Positions 10,055-22,266 of a stretch of 58,658 bases of DNA are shown piece after piece. The DNA is from Gammaproteobacteria bacterium. Its GTDB lineage: Bacteria; Pseudomonadota; Gammaproteobacteria; SZUA-229. The notes beneath the pieces were generated by a model. That model worked only from the letters and a program-made list of their open reading frames with translations, did not search any database and had not been told where the DNA came from. The stretch is taken from the NCBI GenBank assembly GCA_026196035.1, contig JAPHQX010000041.1, forward strand, positions 1 through 58,658, written 5' to 3'. The position numbers were made by a program, and so were the translations under genes. Every line of letters begins with the position of its first letter. Positions within the stretch are counted from its first letter, which is position 1.

Positions 10055-10564
10055 ATGATTAAAAAACTATTACTTGTTAGACACGCATCCTCTGATTATG
10101 CAGAACTGGGTTTAAAAGATATAGACCGTACCTTGAATGAAACTGGAATTCAGCAGGCTCATTCGATGGCGAATTATGTGAAGGATAAAGGTGTATGCCC
10201 TGATCTTCTTATTGTTAGCCCTGCTGTACGCACACGAAAAACAGCCTTATTCTTTGTTGATTCTTTTGGTATAGGTGAAAATAAAATTAACCTGGTTGAT
10301 GATGTCTATGAAGCAGAACCAGAAACACTGCTGGAAATAATTAGAAATGTAAGTAATGAGATTGAGACATTAATGCTGGTTGGGCACAATCCTTCTATTG
10401 CATTGTTGTCCAGTTATCTCTCTAATGAAATTATTGAGCAGGTACCTACCTGTGGTATTGTTGATTTAATATTTGATCTTGATGACTGGGCAGGGATTTC
10501 CAGGGGGAGTGGTGAACTTATTAGTCTACAATCGCCTGAAACAGTATTAAGTCAGGGAATGTAG
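10055..10564 (+). CDS. sixA: Phosphohistidine phosphatase SixA
   Basis: 169 aa histidine-phosphatase-superfamily protein. The catalytic RHG-type motif is VRHASSDYA, and the second catalytic histidine lies in MLVGHNPSIALLSSYL. In E. coli SixA dephosphorylates phosphohistidine proteins such as PtsO/ArcB; the target here is unknown. It begins 47 nt after the DUF503 gene and converges on the small CxxxC gene. Confidence 0.9.
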   Translation: MIKKLLLVRHASSDYAELGLKDIDRTLNETGIQQAHSMANYVKDKGVCPDLLIVSPAVRTRKTALFFVDSFGIGENKINLVDDVYEAEPETLLEIIRNVSNEIETLMLVGHNPSIALLSSYLSNEIIEQVPTCGIVDLIFDLDDWAGISRGSGELISLQSPETVLSQGM

Positions 10565-10569
10565 CAGAA

Positions 10570-10761
10570 TTAATTACGTTTTTCGTAGATGGCCATGATC
10601 GCTTTTAATTCTTTTAGTAAAGCGATGAGTTCATCACATGATAGATGAGTGGTTTGTTCGACCGTTATTCCATTTTCTAGAGCATCAATAATGTCTGATA
10701 CTGATGTACATCCCTGATGGCATATGGCTTCAACAGCTTTTGATATATTATCTTCGTTCAT
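10570..10761 (-). CDS. Small conserved-type protein with CHQGC motif
   Basis: 63 aa, not assigned to a named family. The track start (10833) would give 24 residues that are only the other frame of the upstream gene; the internal ATG 10761 gives MNEDNISKAVEAICHQGC and overlaps the end of the thioredoxin-like gene by 14 nt, typical of coupled genes. It looks mostly helical, with a CxxxC pair near residue 15 and a third cysteine near residue 42 (HLSCDELIALLKELK). No signal peptide is visible. Function unknown; a redox or regulatory role is only a guess. Confidence 0.7.
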   Translation of the reverse strand: MNEDNISKAVEAICHQGCTSVSDIIDALENGITVEQTTHLSCDELIALLKELKAIMAIYEKRN

Positions 10762-11770
10762 AGCTTTTCTCACGCCATAACTGGAATGTCGGGTAGGACT
10801 TATAACCATCTTCCAGTATAAATTGTAAAACATTTTTTAATCTATTGAATTTAACTACAGATTCAATACGAAATATTTGATGGCCATGGTTATCAAAAAA
10901 GATAATCGTGGGTGCAAAACTAAGGCTGAGTTTTTCTGCCCAGATTTTATTTGTGGTCTTTTCTCCTGATGGTGTTATTACAGTGTCATTTAAAGTAGTA
11001 TCAATCTGTACTACGCGCATTTTCATTAATTGATTGATGATTTCAGTTTCATTCATTGGATCAGCATGAAGAATATCGCAAGCATGGCATTTTGGATGTT
11101 CGAAGAAAACAGCTAATGGTTTATTGTCTGGTTTATGAGATCTGTCTAAATTGGTGATTTTCTGTTTTGCTTCGAATATCTCATTATCATTAAGTTCTTC
11201 CTGGCCAAAGCTCATGGCTTTTTCAGCACGTGCCATATAACTGGCGAGTGATTCCTTGTGATAGTGATCATCTGCGACAAACTCTAATGCTGCTCTGAAC
11301 TGATAAGGCGGGCGGTAGCCGTGTAGTTTTAATGATGAATGTCCGTTTCTATCAAAAAATAAAAAAGAAGGGGTAAAATCAGTTTTCATTTTAACTGCAT
11401 AATCATGCTCGTTGTATGTGTCGCCATTAAAATCAGTGACTATTTTCTGGCCTTTTACATCAATGGCAATTACGTCAAAGTGTTTTTTTGTGTAATCAAC
11501 TATATCAGCTGTACCCCAGTTGATTTCCAGCTGGGCTTTACAGTATGCGCAATTCTTACGTTCAAAATATATAATCAATCCACGGCCACTTGCATTGGCC
11601 TCTTCGAGACTGTCTTTAAGATCAAGAAAACTTAACTTAAACCAGTCAGGCAATATCAACTGGCTGTGTAATGGTGTGTCATCGAATGCAAGGGGGTTCT
11701 TGTCAACGGATGCAAATGAGTTTGATGCTAAAAAGAAAAGAATTAAATTTTGAAATATCTTTTTTAGCAT
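10748..11770 (-). CDS. Exported protein with two thioredoxin-like domains
   Basis: 340 aa. A signal peptide (MLKKIFQNLILFFLASNSFA) is followed by two thioredoxin-fold domains. The first has C74-AY-C77 and a cis-Pro segment (DFTPSFLFF). The second has C228-HA-C231 and LSFAPTIIFF. Both active-site pairs are intact. It probably acts as a periplasmic thiol reductase or relay, comparable to SoxW or DUF255/thioredoxin_7 proteins. The substrate cannot be deduced. The small CHQGC gene overlaps its 3' end. Confidence 0.82.
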   Translation of the reverse strand: MLKKIFQNLILFFLASNSFASVDKNPLAFDDTPLHSQLILPDWFKLSFLDLKDSLEEANASGRGLIIYFERKNCAYCKAQLEINWGTADIVDYTKKHFDVIAIDVKGQKIVTDFNGDTYNEHDYAVKMKTDFTPSFLFFDRNGHSSLKLHGYRPPYQFRAALEFVADDHYHKESLASYMARAEKAMSFGQEELNDNEIFEAKQKITNLDRSHKPDNKPLAVFFEHPKCHACDILHADPMNETEIINQLMKMRVVQIDTTLNDTVITPSGEKTTNKIWAEKLSLSFAPTIIFFDNHGHQIFRIESVVKFNRLKNVLQFILEDGYKSYPTFQLWREKSYERR

Positions 11771-11813
11771 AAGGTAGATGATTCAGGCTCTAAATTAATT
11801 AATTGAAAATGGT

Positions 11814-12905
11814 TTATGGTTTATGTGCTTTGCTAAGGTAATTATGTGATCTCATTTCTTCCAGCCTGCTTATTGTTCTCTGAAATTCAAATGTTAACTC
11901 ATGGCCCTGATATATATTGTTTATGTGCGCCTCAGAACTAGCTACTAGTTTAACATTTCTGTCATAGAACTCGTCAATCATATTAATAAATCGCCTGGCT
12001 TTATCATCGGTAGATTCATCCATTACTGGAATATTGGATATAAACACTGTGTGAAAACATTTAGCAATCTCAATATAATCAGCGGTTGCTCTGGGGCCTG
12101 CACATAACATGTCGAATTCAAACCAGATAACGTCATCTGCGTGTAACTTGCTGTACAGGGTTCTGTAGTTAATCTGTAAAGGCTGATTAAATTCGCCTTT
12201 ACAGGGTGCTAGTTCACTAAATTGTTTGATAAACAGGTCATTATTCTCTGCTGATAGCGGTGTATACCAGGTTTCTGCTTTTTCAAGTAACCTGAGTCGA
12301 TGGTCGATTTCACCATCGATATTAATAATTTGCGTGTTTTGTTTTATGAACTCTATGGCGGGTAGAAAACGTTCTCTTTGAAGTCCGTTCTTATACAAAT
12401 CATCCGGCGATAGATTGGATGTCATCACCAGTGTTATGCCGCATTTGAACAGCTCATCCAGTAGACCGTAGAGCAGCATGGCATCTGTAATGTCTGAAAC
12501 ATGAAATTCATCAAGACAGATTACTGAAGTGTTTTTGGCGAAATTTCGTGCCACTAGAATAAGCGGATTGGTATGGCCTTTGAGCAGTCTAAGTTCATCA
12601 TGAACAGCCTGCATAAAATGATGAAAATGAAGACGTAACTTACCATCAAAGGGGAGGCTAAAAAAGAAAAGATCCATCAACCAGGTCTTGCCTCTACCAA
12701 CACCTCCCCAGAGGTATATTCCTTTTGTGGACTGTTTAGAACCGGTTAATTTTTTTAATCGATAACTAAAACTGGACCTGTATGTGTTCTGTTTGCTGAG
12801 TTCTAAATGTAATTGATTCAGTGAATCAACAACTGATGCCTGTGCTGAGTCGGTATCAAAATGCTCCGTTTCTATTTTAGATTGATAAATAGATTTTAGT
12901 GTCAT
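11814..12905 (-). CDS. zapE: Cell division protein ZapE (AFG1-like ATPase)
   Basis: 363 aa, family-typical. Walker A is GGVGRGKTW near residues 67-75, Walker B is VICLDEFHVSD, followed by the TSNLSPDDLY sensor region. ZapE is an AAA-type ATPase linked to FtsZ-ring stability during division in E. coli. It is transcribed away from pyrG and read as a single gene. Confidence 0.94.
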   Translation of the reverse strand: MTLKSIYQSKIETEHFDTDSAQASVVDSLNQLHLELSKQNTYRSSFSYRLKKLTGSKQSTKGIYLWGGVGRGKTWLMDLFFFSLPFDGKLRLHFHHFMQAVHDELRLLKGHTNPLILVARNFAKNTSVICLDEFHVSDITDAMLLYGLLDELFKCGITLVMTSNLSPDDLYKNGLQRERFLPAIEFIKQNTQIINIDGEIDHRLRLLEKAETWYTPLSAENNDLFIKQFSELAPCKGEFNQPLQINYRTLYSKLHADDVIWFEFDMLCAGPRATADYIEIAKCFHTVFISNIPVMDESTDDKARRFINMIDEFYDRNVKLVASSEAHINNIYQGHELTFEFQRTISRLEEMRSHNYLSKAHKP

Positions 12906-13074
12906 AAGTAATTTGAATGGGTATTAAAGTTAATGAAAACATGCATTTAATAGTATATACTAATGTCGATTATTACATGTTTCACAGTGATGCAGTTCTG
13001 GCCTTAAACTCAATTTCTCCATTTCATGCTTAAGTTCTGTCTAGCTTTGTCATTTCAATTTTATTGTATCTCAA

Positions 13075-13103
13075 TTGAGGAATATGTATTTGTTTGCTAA
13101 TAT
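13075..13103 (+). promoter_or_regulatory. Predicted promoter of the pyrG operon
   Basis: TTGAGG, exactly 17 nt, then TAATAT, placing transcription start near 13110 and leaving a leader of about 50 nt before the pyrG ATG. Predicted from consensus; no classical pyrimidine attenuator hairpin plus T-run is evident in this leader. Confidence 0.55.
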
Positions 13104-13152
13104 ACGCCGACCTTGGGTCACTACTATAACAATTCCTCATAAGGCCAGATAA

Positions 13153-14801
<1,649 letters not shown>

Positions 14802-14802
<1 letters not shown>

Positions 14803-15635
14803 TGAATTTATGTGGTTACCAGGTGGGTCTTGATCAGCCTTTTTTTCTGTTTGCCGGACCCTGTGTTATTGAAAGTGAAGCAATGGCACTGGAAACAGCT
14901 GCTGCTTTAAAAGAGATAACCGAAAAACTCAACATACCCTTTGTCTATAAATCATCTTTCGATAAAGCCAATCGTTCATCTATGGATAGTTTTCGTGGGC
15001 CTGGCATGGAAGAAGGTTTACGCATACTTGAAAAAGTTAAAAATGAACTGGGTGTACCTGTTATTACCGATGTGCACGAAGATACACCTATGGATGAAGT
15101 CGCTGATGTAGTAGATATTCTTCAGACCCCTGCTTTTTTATGTCGGCAGACCAACTTTATTCTAAAGGTAGCTGCTACAGGTAAGCCGGTTAATATCAAA
15201 AAAGGCCAGTTTATGGCGCCCTGGGATATGAAAAATGTCGTCGACAAGGCGCGTTCAACGGGTAATCAGCAAATCATGGTTTGTGATCGTGGTGTCTCTT
15301 TTGGCTATAACAACCTGGTTTCAGATATGCGTGCCCTGGCGGTGATGCGAGAAACGAACTGTCCGGTGGTTTTTGATGCAACACATTCGGTACAGCTACC
15401 GGGTGGTCAGGGTACATCATCAGGTGGTCAGCGAGAGCATGTACCTGTCCTGGCACGAGCTGCTGTAGCCGCTGGAGTATCGGGTCTGTTTATGGAAAGT
15501 CATCCTGACCCTGACAGGGCTTTAAGTGATGGCCCTAATGCCTGGCCATTATCAAAAATGGAATCACTGCTATCAACACTTCAGGCAATTGACCATCTGG
15601 TTAAACAGAAGCCTTTTGAAGAAACTAATTTATAA
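14802..15635 (+). CDS. kdsA: 3-deoxy-8-phosphooctulonate (Kdo-8-P) synthase
   Basis: 277 aa. Condenses PEP with arabinose 5-phosphate in Kdo synthesis for the LPS inner core. Signature segments include [26 protein letters not shown] and [12 protein letters not shown]. The cysteine in [10 protein letters not shown] is a general family feature. It lies between pyrG and eno, the common gammaproteobacterial order. Confidence 0.98.
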
Positions 15636-15692
15636 ATTATCAACCGACATAAATATAAACATTTACTTAAACAATACTATATAAGTTATTGA

Positions 15693-16988
<1,296 letters not shown>

Positions 16989-16991
16989 CAG

Positions 16992-17285
16992 GTGAAATGG
17001 CTTTTTATTTTACTCATCAGTTTGTTACTGCTATTGCAGTACAAACTATGGGTAGATGACGGAGGTCTACCTGAGGTTCTTCATTTACAAAATGAAGTTG
17101 AACTGGCAAAAAAAAATAAAATAGATCTGCAGGAACGTAATAATAGTCTGGATGCTGAGGTTACAGATCTTAAAAAGGGACTGGAAGCGATTGAAGAAAG
17201 AGCCAGAAGTGAACTGGGTATGGTTGGTAAAGATGAAACTTTCTACCAGATCATTTCAACACCGGAAGATAATCATTCAGAATGA
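16992..17285 (+). CDS. ftsB: Cell division protein FtsB
   Basis: 97 aa bitopic protein of the FtsQLB divisome complex. A GTG start gives a short N-terminus, one membrane helix (WLFILLISLLLLLQYKLW) and a periplasmic coiled coil (about residues 30-72), then RSELGMV and a short tail, the usual FtsB layout. It starts 3 nt after eno and its stop overlaps the ispD ATG (ATGA). Confidence 0.95.
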   Translation: MKWLFILLISLLLLLQYKLWVDDGGLPEVLHLQNEVELAKKNKIDLQERNNSLDAEVTDLKKGLEAIEERARSELGMVGKDETFYQIISTPEDNHSE

Positions 17286-18001
17286 AAAATAATAAATCCT
17301 TCTGGGCGGTAATACCTGCAGCGGGTGTTGGCAAGCGCATGGCTGCTGATAAGCCCAAGCAATATCTTGAATTACAAAATAAAACCGTCATAGAACATTG
17401 TCTACAACGTTTGCTTGATCATCCGAGTATTGAGGGTGTGGTTGTCTCCCTCGATGATAATGACCTTTACTGGCAAACAGTTAATTTTACCCATGAGAAA
17501 CCTGTTTTAGTCACTCTGGGTGGTGCCGAAAGATATGATTCTGTTATTAATTCATTAATGACATTAAAGAACCATCTAGCTGTAGATCACCTTAATGATG
17601 TCTGGGTACTAGTACACGATGCTGCCAGACCCTGCATTCGTCAGGAAGATATTAGTAAGCTCATTGAGACTGCCAGTTTTGATGACCATGGTGGTCTACT
17701 GGCCATTCCTGTGCGTGACACCATGAAGCGACAACAGGAAAACCATCGAGTACAGACAACAGTCGATAGAACAGGACTCTGGCATGCCCTGACACCCCAG
17801 ATGTTTAAATTACCGCTATTAATTAATGCGCTAAATAATGCTCAGGAGAAAGGCCTGCATGTCACAGATGATGCATCGGCCATGGAGTTCACTGGTTATA
17901 TGCCTTTACTGGTTGAAGGACATGAAGACAATATAAAAATCACTCGTCCTTTTGACCTGACGCTGGCCAATTTATATCTAAAAGAACAGTTAAATGACTG
18001 A
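17282..18001 (+). CDS. ispD: 2-C-methyl-D-erythritol 4-phosphate cytidylyltransferase
   Basis: 239 aa nucleotidyltransferase of the MEP isoprenoid pathway. The CTP-binding loop PAAGVGKRMAADKPKQYL, the VHDAARPC motif and TPQMFKLPLL are clear. The start overlaps ftsB by 4 nt and the end overlaps ispF by 8 nt, so the three are translated as a coupled unit. Confidence 0.97.
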   Translation: MKNNKSFWAVIPAAGVGKRMAADKPKQYLELQNKTVIEHCLQRLLDHPSIEGVVVSLDDNDLYWQTVNFTHEKPVLVTLGGAERYDSVINSLMTLKNHLAVDHLNDVWVLVHDAARPCIRQEDISKLIETASFDDHGGLLAIPVRDTMKRQQENHRVQTTVDRTGLWHALTPQMFKLPLLINALNNAQEKGLHVTDDASAMEFTGYMPLLVEGHEDNIKITRPFDLTLANLYLKEQLND

Positions 18002-18485
18002 TATACGCATAGGTCACGGCTACGATGTTCATGCTTTTGAAGCGGGTGATAGCATTATTCTGGGTGGGGTAAGGATACCTCATACACAAGCATTCAAAGC
18101 TCACTCAGATGGAGATGTATTGATTCATGCCTTATGCGATGCTTTACTGGGTGCATTAGCATTAGGTGATATAGGTACTCATTTCCCCGATACTGATGAG
18201 CAGTATAAAAATGCAAATAGCCGAGATTTATTAAAGCAGGTTATGAATTTGCTTATTGGTAAGGCTTATTTTATTAGTAATGTGGATGCCACCATTATTG
18301 CTCAGACACCCAAATTGCAGCCCTATATAAGTGATATGAAAGCTAATTTATCTCAGGATCTGAATATTTCTCAACAACAGATCAATATCAAGGCAACGAC
18401 AACTGAGAAACTGGGTTTTACTGGCAGAGAGGAAGGTATTTCCGCACATGTTGTGGTGTTGATCAAAGACAATAAACAAAAATGA
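17994..18485 (+). CDS. ispF: 2-C-methyl-D-erythritol 2,4-cyclodiphosphate synthase
   Basis: 163 aa, trimeric zinc enzyme following IspE in the MEP pathway. Metal ligands are visible in RIGHGYDVHAF, and the signature SDGDVLIHALCDALLGA and TTEKLGFTGREEGI are intact. It overlaps ispD by 8 nt. Confidence 0.98.
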   Translation: MTDIRIGHGYDVHAFEAGDSIILGGVRIPHTQAFKAHSDGDVLIHALCDALLGALALGDIGTHFPDTDEQYKNANSRDLLKQVMNLLIGKAYFISNVDATIIAQTPKLQPYISDMKANLSQDLNISQQQINIKATTTEKLGFTGREEGISAHVVVLIKDNKQK

Positions 18486-18534
18486 AATAATCACTTATAA
18501 TCATTTGTTAAAGGTAAACTTAATAAATGATTGC

Positions 18535-19143
18535 ATGTTAATTTATATACATGGTTTTAATAGCTCACCAGCTTCGTTCAAGGCGAAGTTGCTTAAATCC
18601 TATATGGCCTCATTAGGCCTGGAACAACGCCTGCTCATTCCCGAACTTTCATCTATTCCCAATAAAGCCATATCACAGCTTGAAAAGCTAATTCGCAATC
18701 CCAAACTGACTAATCGCTTTGGTACAAATTGCCCAATTAGTTTGATAGGCAGTTCATTAGGTGGTTTTTACGCGACCTGGCTGGCTGAAAAATATGACAC
18801 AAGAGCGGTACTGATAAACCCGGCCGTCAATCCTTATGATTTACTGGATGAATATCTGGGAGAGAATACAAACTTTCATACCAATGAAAAATATGAATTA
18901 ACTAAAGAACATATTGATCAACTGCACAATCTGGAAGTTGATACTATTACCAAACCAGACCGCTATTTGCTAATGTTGCAAACCGGTGATGAGGTGCTTG
19001 ATTATAAGCTGGCAATAGAAAAGTATTCAGCTATTCCATCTATTGTTGAAGAAGGTGGAAGTCATGAATTTATGGGGTTTGATCGCCATTTAAAAACGGT
19101 GTTAGCATTTTGTGGAATAAATTGTCTTAAAACATATAACTGA
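18535..19143 (+). CDS. YqiA-like alpha/beta-hydrolase (esterase, UPF0227)
   Basis: About 202 aa. The start MLIYIHGFNSSPASFKAK and the nucleophile elbow LIGSSLGGFYATWLA match YqiA-type esterases, with a late Asp (TGDEVLDY) and His (GGSHEFMGF) for the catalytic triad. The track starts at TTG 18505; the internal ATG 18535 matches the family N-terminus better. It lies between ispF and nagZ on the same strand; the substrate is unknown. Confidence 0.88.
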   Translation: MLIYIHGFNSSPASFKAKLLKSYMASLGLEQRLLIPELSSIPNKAISQLEKLIRNPKLTNRFGTNCPISLIGSSLGGFYATWLAEKYDTRAVLINPAVNPYDLLDEYLGENTNFHTNEKYELTKEHIDQLHNLEVDTITKPDRYLLMLQTGDEVLDYKLAIEKYSAIPSIVEEGGSHEFMGFDRHLKTVLAFCGINCLKTYN

Positions 19144-19153
19144 AGGAATACAA

Positions 19154-20200
19154 ATGTCACTAGGCCCTGTCATGCTCGACCTGGTGGGTACTGGTATAAA
19201 ACCAGAAGAAAAAGAAATGATGCTTCATCCACAGGCGGGTGGTGTCATTTTGTTTACCCGAAATTACGAATCCCCTGAGCAGATTACCGAGCTTGTAAAG
19301 GAAATTCATTCTTTACGATCTCCTCATCTGATTGTTGCAGTCGATCATGAGGGTGGTCGAGTTCAGCGTTTTCGAGAAGGTTTTACCCGAATTCCACCTG
19401 CAGCTATGTATGCTGAAGTTTATAAATCGAATCCTCAAGAAGCACGCAGGCTTGCGGAGCGATTTGGTTGGTTAATGGCTATTGAGTGTCGTTCAGTGGG
19501 AATAGATATCAGTTTTGCACCAGTTCTGGATCGTGGTCTGGGCATCAGCGGCGTGATTGGTGATAGAGCATTCCATTCAAATCCGGATTTAATTGCTGAA
19601 TTAGCCAGTGAATTTATGCATGGTATGCAATCGGCAGGTATGGCGGCTACAGGTAAGCATTTCCCCGGTCATGGTTCAATTAAAGAAGATTCACATGTCG
19701 CTCATCCAGTTGATCATCGGCCATTGAATGAAATTATGATGGAAGATGTGCGTCCTTTTGAACGTATGATTAATTATGGACTGGCCGCAATTATGCCGGC
19801 TCATGTTGTTTACCCCAAAGTAGATGATAAGCCAGCAGGTTATTCACCTTTCTGGTTAAATGATATTCTCAGAAAGCAGCTTGGCTTTCAGGGTGTTATT
19901 TTTAGTGATGATCTTTCGATGGAAGCGGCAGGCGTTGCAGGCGACTTTAGCGATCGGGCAAAAACAGCACTCAATGCAGGATGTGATATGGTGCTTGTGT
20001 GTAATCATTCTGAAGCAGCTGGACGTGTTCTTGAGAGTCTGGAAGATTATTCTAATCCAGCTTCACAGTTACGATTAATAAGAATGCATGGTCGTCATGC
20101 AGTCGATAGAAAACAGATGCATGCGTCAGTTGAATGGCAACAGGCCGTAGAGTTAGTCAATAAAATGAATGAAAGTCCGTGGCTGGAAATGGAAGTTTAA
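19154..20200 (+). CDS. nagZ: Beta-N-acetylhexosaminidase NagZ
   Basis: 348 aa, glycoside hydrolase family 3. The signature KHFPGHGSIKEDSHVAHP carries the His/Asp catalytic loop, and the nucleophile Asp lies in IFSDDLSMEA. It releases GlcNAc from anhydro-muropeptides in cytoplasmic peptidoglycan recycling. GAAGGA lies before the ATG. Its TAA shares a base with the next ATG. Confidence 0.96.
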   Translation: MSLGPVMLDLVGTGIKPEEKEMMLHPQAGGVILFTRNYESPEQITELVKEIHSLRSPHLIVAVDHEGGRVQRFREGFTRIPPAAMYAEVYKSNPQEARRLAERFGWLMAIECRSVGIDISFAPVLDRGLGISGVIGDRAFHSNPDLIAELASEFMHGMQSAGMAATGKHFPGHGSIKEDSHVAHPVDHRPLNEIMMEDVRPFERMINYGLAAIMPAHVVYPKVDDKPAGYSPFWLNDILRKQLGFQGVIFSDDLSMEAAGVAGDFSDRAKTALNAGCDMVLVCNHSEAAGRVLESLEDYSNPASQLRLIRMHGRHAVDRKQMHASVEWQQAVELVNKMNESPWLEMEV

Positions 20201-21309
20201 TGAATATTGAAGAACTGGTTAAAAATATGAATCTTTTTAACAGTGAATATGCCTGGGTTAGCCAGGTATTTATTATTGTTTTTGGTTCACTGGTTTTAGA
20301 TTTCATGCAGAAGCATCTGATTAACAAGCTGCATAAAAAACTGGAGCAGACAAAAAATGCCTGGGATGACCTTTTTATTATATCTGCTAAGAAGCCACTG
20401 ACTTATATGATCTGGTTAATGGGTTTTACACTGGCGGCTGAAATTGTACAGAAACAGAGTGATGCTGCAATATTTTCAATTATAACTTCAGTTCGTGAAA
20501 TTGGTGTTATTGTCATTATCATGATTTTTCTTCTGAGTATTGTAAAAGGTGCTCAGGATATATTTATAGAACACGAAAATGAAACCGGTGAAAAGGATTT
20601 TGATAAACATACAGTTGAAGCTATCTCTAAACTGTTTCGTGCATCTATTATCATTACCAGTTCGCTGGTTATGTTGCAGACATTGGGTTACAGCATATCA
20701 GGTGTACTTGCCTTTGGTGGTATTGGTGGTGTTGCGGTTGGTTTTGCCGCAAAAGATATGCTGGCCAATTTCTTTGGTGGCTTAATGATTTATCTTGAAC
20801 GGCCATTTAAAATTGGTGACTGGATTCGTTCAAATGATAGAGACATTGAGGGTACTGTTGAGCATATTGGCTGGCGGCTTACGCGTATACGCACTTTTGA
20901 CAAACGTCCGCTGTATGTACCAAATTCAGTATTTTCAAATATTGCAGTAGAGAACCCATCAAGGATGACCAATCGACGTATTTATGAAACGATTGGTATT
21001 CGTTATGATGATGCAGATAAAATGCAGAAAATCACAGCAGAAGTCAAACAAATGCTTTTGTCTCATCCGGAAATCGATAGCCAGCAAACCCTGATTGTTA
21101 ATTTCAATAAATTCGCATCTTCTTCTGTTGATTTTTTTGTTTATACATTTACCAAAACAACCGAGTGGGTAAAATTTCATGAGATTAAACAGGAGATCCT
21201 GTTGAATATTATGGGTATAATTGAAAAAAATGATGCTCAAATTGCATTCCCAACATCCACTCTACATGTGCAGACTATGCCAGAAGTTACTGCTCCGGAG
21301 ATAAACTAA
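20200..21309 (+). CDS. MscS-family mechanosensitive ion channel
   Basis: About 369 aa from ATG 20200; the track start GTG 20179 lies inside nagZ, and GGAAG precedes the ATG. Around four to five membrane helices are visible, ending in the pore helix GGIGGVAVGFAAKDMLANFFGG. The MscS beta domain follows (PFKIGDWIR, GTVEHIGWRLTRIR, VPNSVFSN). It is larger than E. coli MscS (286 aa), with additional N-terminal helices. It probably releases solutes on osmotic downshock. Confidence 0.92.
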   Translation: MNIEELVKNMNLFNSEYAWVSQVFIIVFGSLVLDFMQKHLINKLHKKLEQTKNAWDDLFIISAKKPLTYMIWLMGFTLAAEIVQKQSDAAIFSIITSVREIGVIVIIMIFLLSIVKGAQDIFIEHENETGEKDFDKHTVEAISKLFRASIIITSSLVMLQTLGYSISGVLAFGGIGGVAVGFAAKDMLANFFGGLMIYLERPFKIGDWIRSNDRDIEGTVEHIGWRLTRIRTFDKRPLYVPNSVFSNIAVENPSRMTNRRIYETIGIRYDDADKMQKITAEVKQMLLSHPEIDSQQTLIVNFNKFASSSVDFFVYTFTKTTEWVKFHEIKQEILLNIMGIIEKNDAQIAFPTSTLHVQTMPEVTAPEIN

Positions 21310-21677
21310 TGGCTGATAAATTGCTTGTGGTAATGGCCAATACTGATTTAACCAATCCTGCGGAACTTGTACCACCATTATTACAGGCGACCGTTGCTGC
21401 AGCCATGGAATACGAGGTAGAAATTCTGCTTACAGGTCAGGCGGGTAAACTGGCTATGAAAGGTGTAGCTGAAAAGATGGTATTTATGGAAGAAGATAAA
21501 AAAACAGTTTACGATCATATTAAACAGGCCAGAACGGCCGGTGTTGTTTTTAAAGTCTGTACACCGGCATTAAAATTCTGGGGCGAAGATCTGATCCCTG
21601 AAATTAGTGAAACAGTTGGTGGTGCCTATATTATCAGTGAAGCCATGAATGATGGCGTCGTAACCTTTACTTATTAA
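21309..21677 (+). CDS. DsrE/DsrF-like family protein
   Basis: 122 aa cytoplasmic alpha/beta protein with the pattern KLLVVMANTDLTNPAELVPPLLQATVAAAM and a single cysteine in FKVCTPALKFWGED. This resembles small DsrE-like proteins, some of which carry sulfur on a conserved cysteine. Whether this one does is not shown. It shares its first base with the stop of the channel gene and is 3 nt from hpt, so it belongs to this operon. Confidence 0.82.
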   Translation: MADKLLVVMANTDLTNPAELVPPLLQATVAAAMEYEVEILLTGQAGKLAMKGVAEKMVFMEEDKKTVYDHIKQARTAGVVFKVCTPALKFWGEDLIPEISETVGGAYIISEAMNDGVVTFTY

Positions 21678-21680
21678 TTA

Positions 21681-22247
21681 ATGTCTATCACACAACATCA
21701 GGCCCAGGCCATCCTCGATAATGCTTCGTTAATTTATGATGCTGAAACTATATCAACGGCCATTGATAAGATGGCAGCTGATGTTGAAGCCGAGGTTTCA
21801 AAGACTAATGATGATCCCATGCCAATTATCGTTATCAGTGTTATGAACGGTGGTCTTATCCTGGCAGGTCATTTGTTGACACGTCTTAACATACCTTTAC
21901 AGGTCGATTTTATACATGCTACCCGTTATAGAAATGAAACCAGCGGGGGTGATCTTGAGTGGAAGGTTGAACCTCATCAGTCTATAAAAAATAGACGAAT
22001 ACTCATCGTTGACGATATTCTGGATCAGGGATATACGCTGGATGAGATCGTTAAATACTGTAAGTCTCAAAATGCAGCAAAAATATGGACAGCCGTTCTG
22101 GTCAAAAAAAATCATCCTCGTACAAAAGCCGACATTCACTGTGATTTTGTTGGCTTAAATGTGGAGGATCAATATGTTTTTGGTTTTGGTATGGACTACA
22201 AGAGTTATCATAGAAATTTAAATGCAATTTATGCCGTGAATGATTAA
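21681..22247 (+). CDS. hpt: Hypoxanthine-guanine phosphoribosyltransferase
   Basis: 188 aa type I phosphoribosyltransferase. The PRPP-binding loop is RILIVDDILDQGYT, and the flexible-loop and base-binding segments (VDFIHATRYRNET, DQYVFGFGMDYK) are present. It salvages hypoxanthine or guanine to IMP/GMP. The next gene produces hypoxanthine, which supports a linked salvage route. Confidence 0.93.
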   Translation: MSITQHQAQAILDNASLIYDAETISTAIDKMAADVEAEVSKTNDDPMPIIVISVMNGGLILAGHLLTRLNIPLQVDFIHATRYRNETSGGDLEWKVEPHQSIKNRRILIVDDILDQGYTLDEIVKYCKSQNAAKIWTAVLVKKNHPRTKADIHCDFVGLNVEDQYVFGFGMDYKSYHRNLNAIYAVND

Positions 22248-22266
22248 GTTGATAGAGAATATATAA

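Noticed and set aside
10570-10833. 87-aa version of the small CHQGC protein
   Set aside because: Its first 24 residues are an out-of-frame reading of the thioredoxin-like gene; ATG 10761 is the better start.
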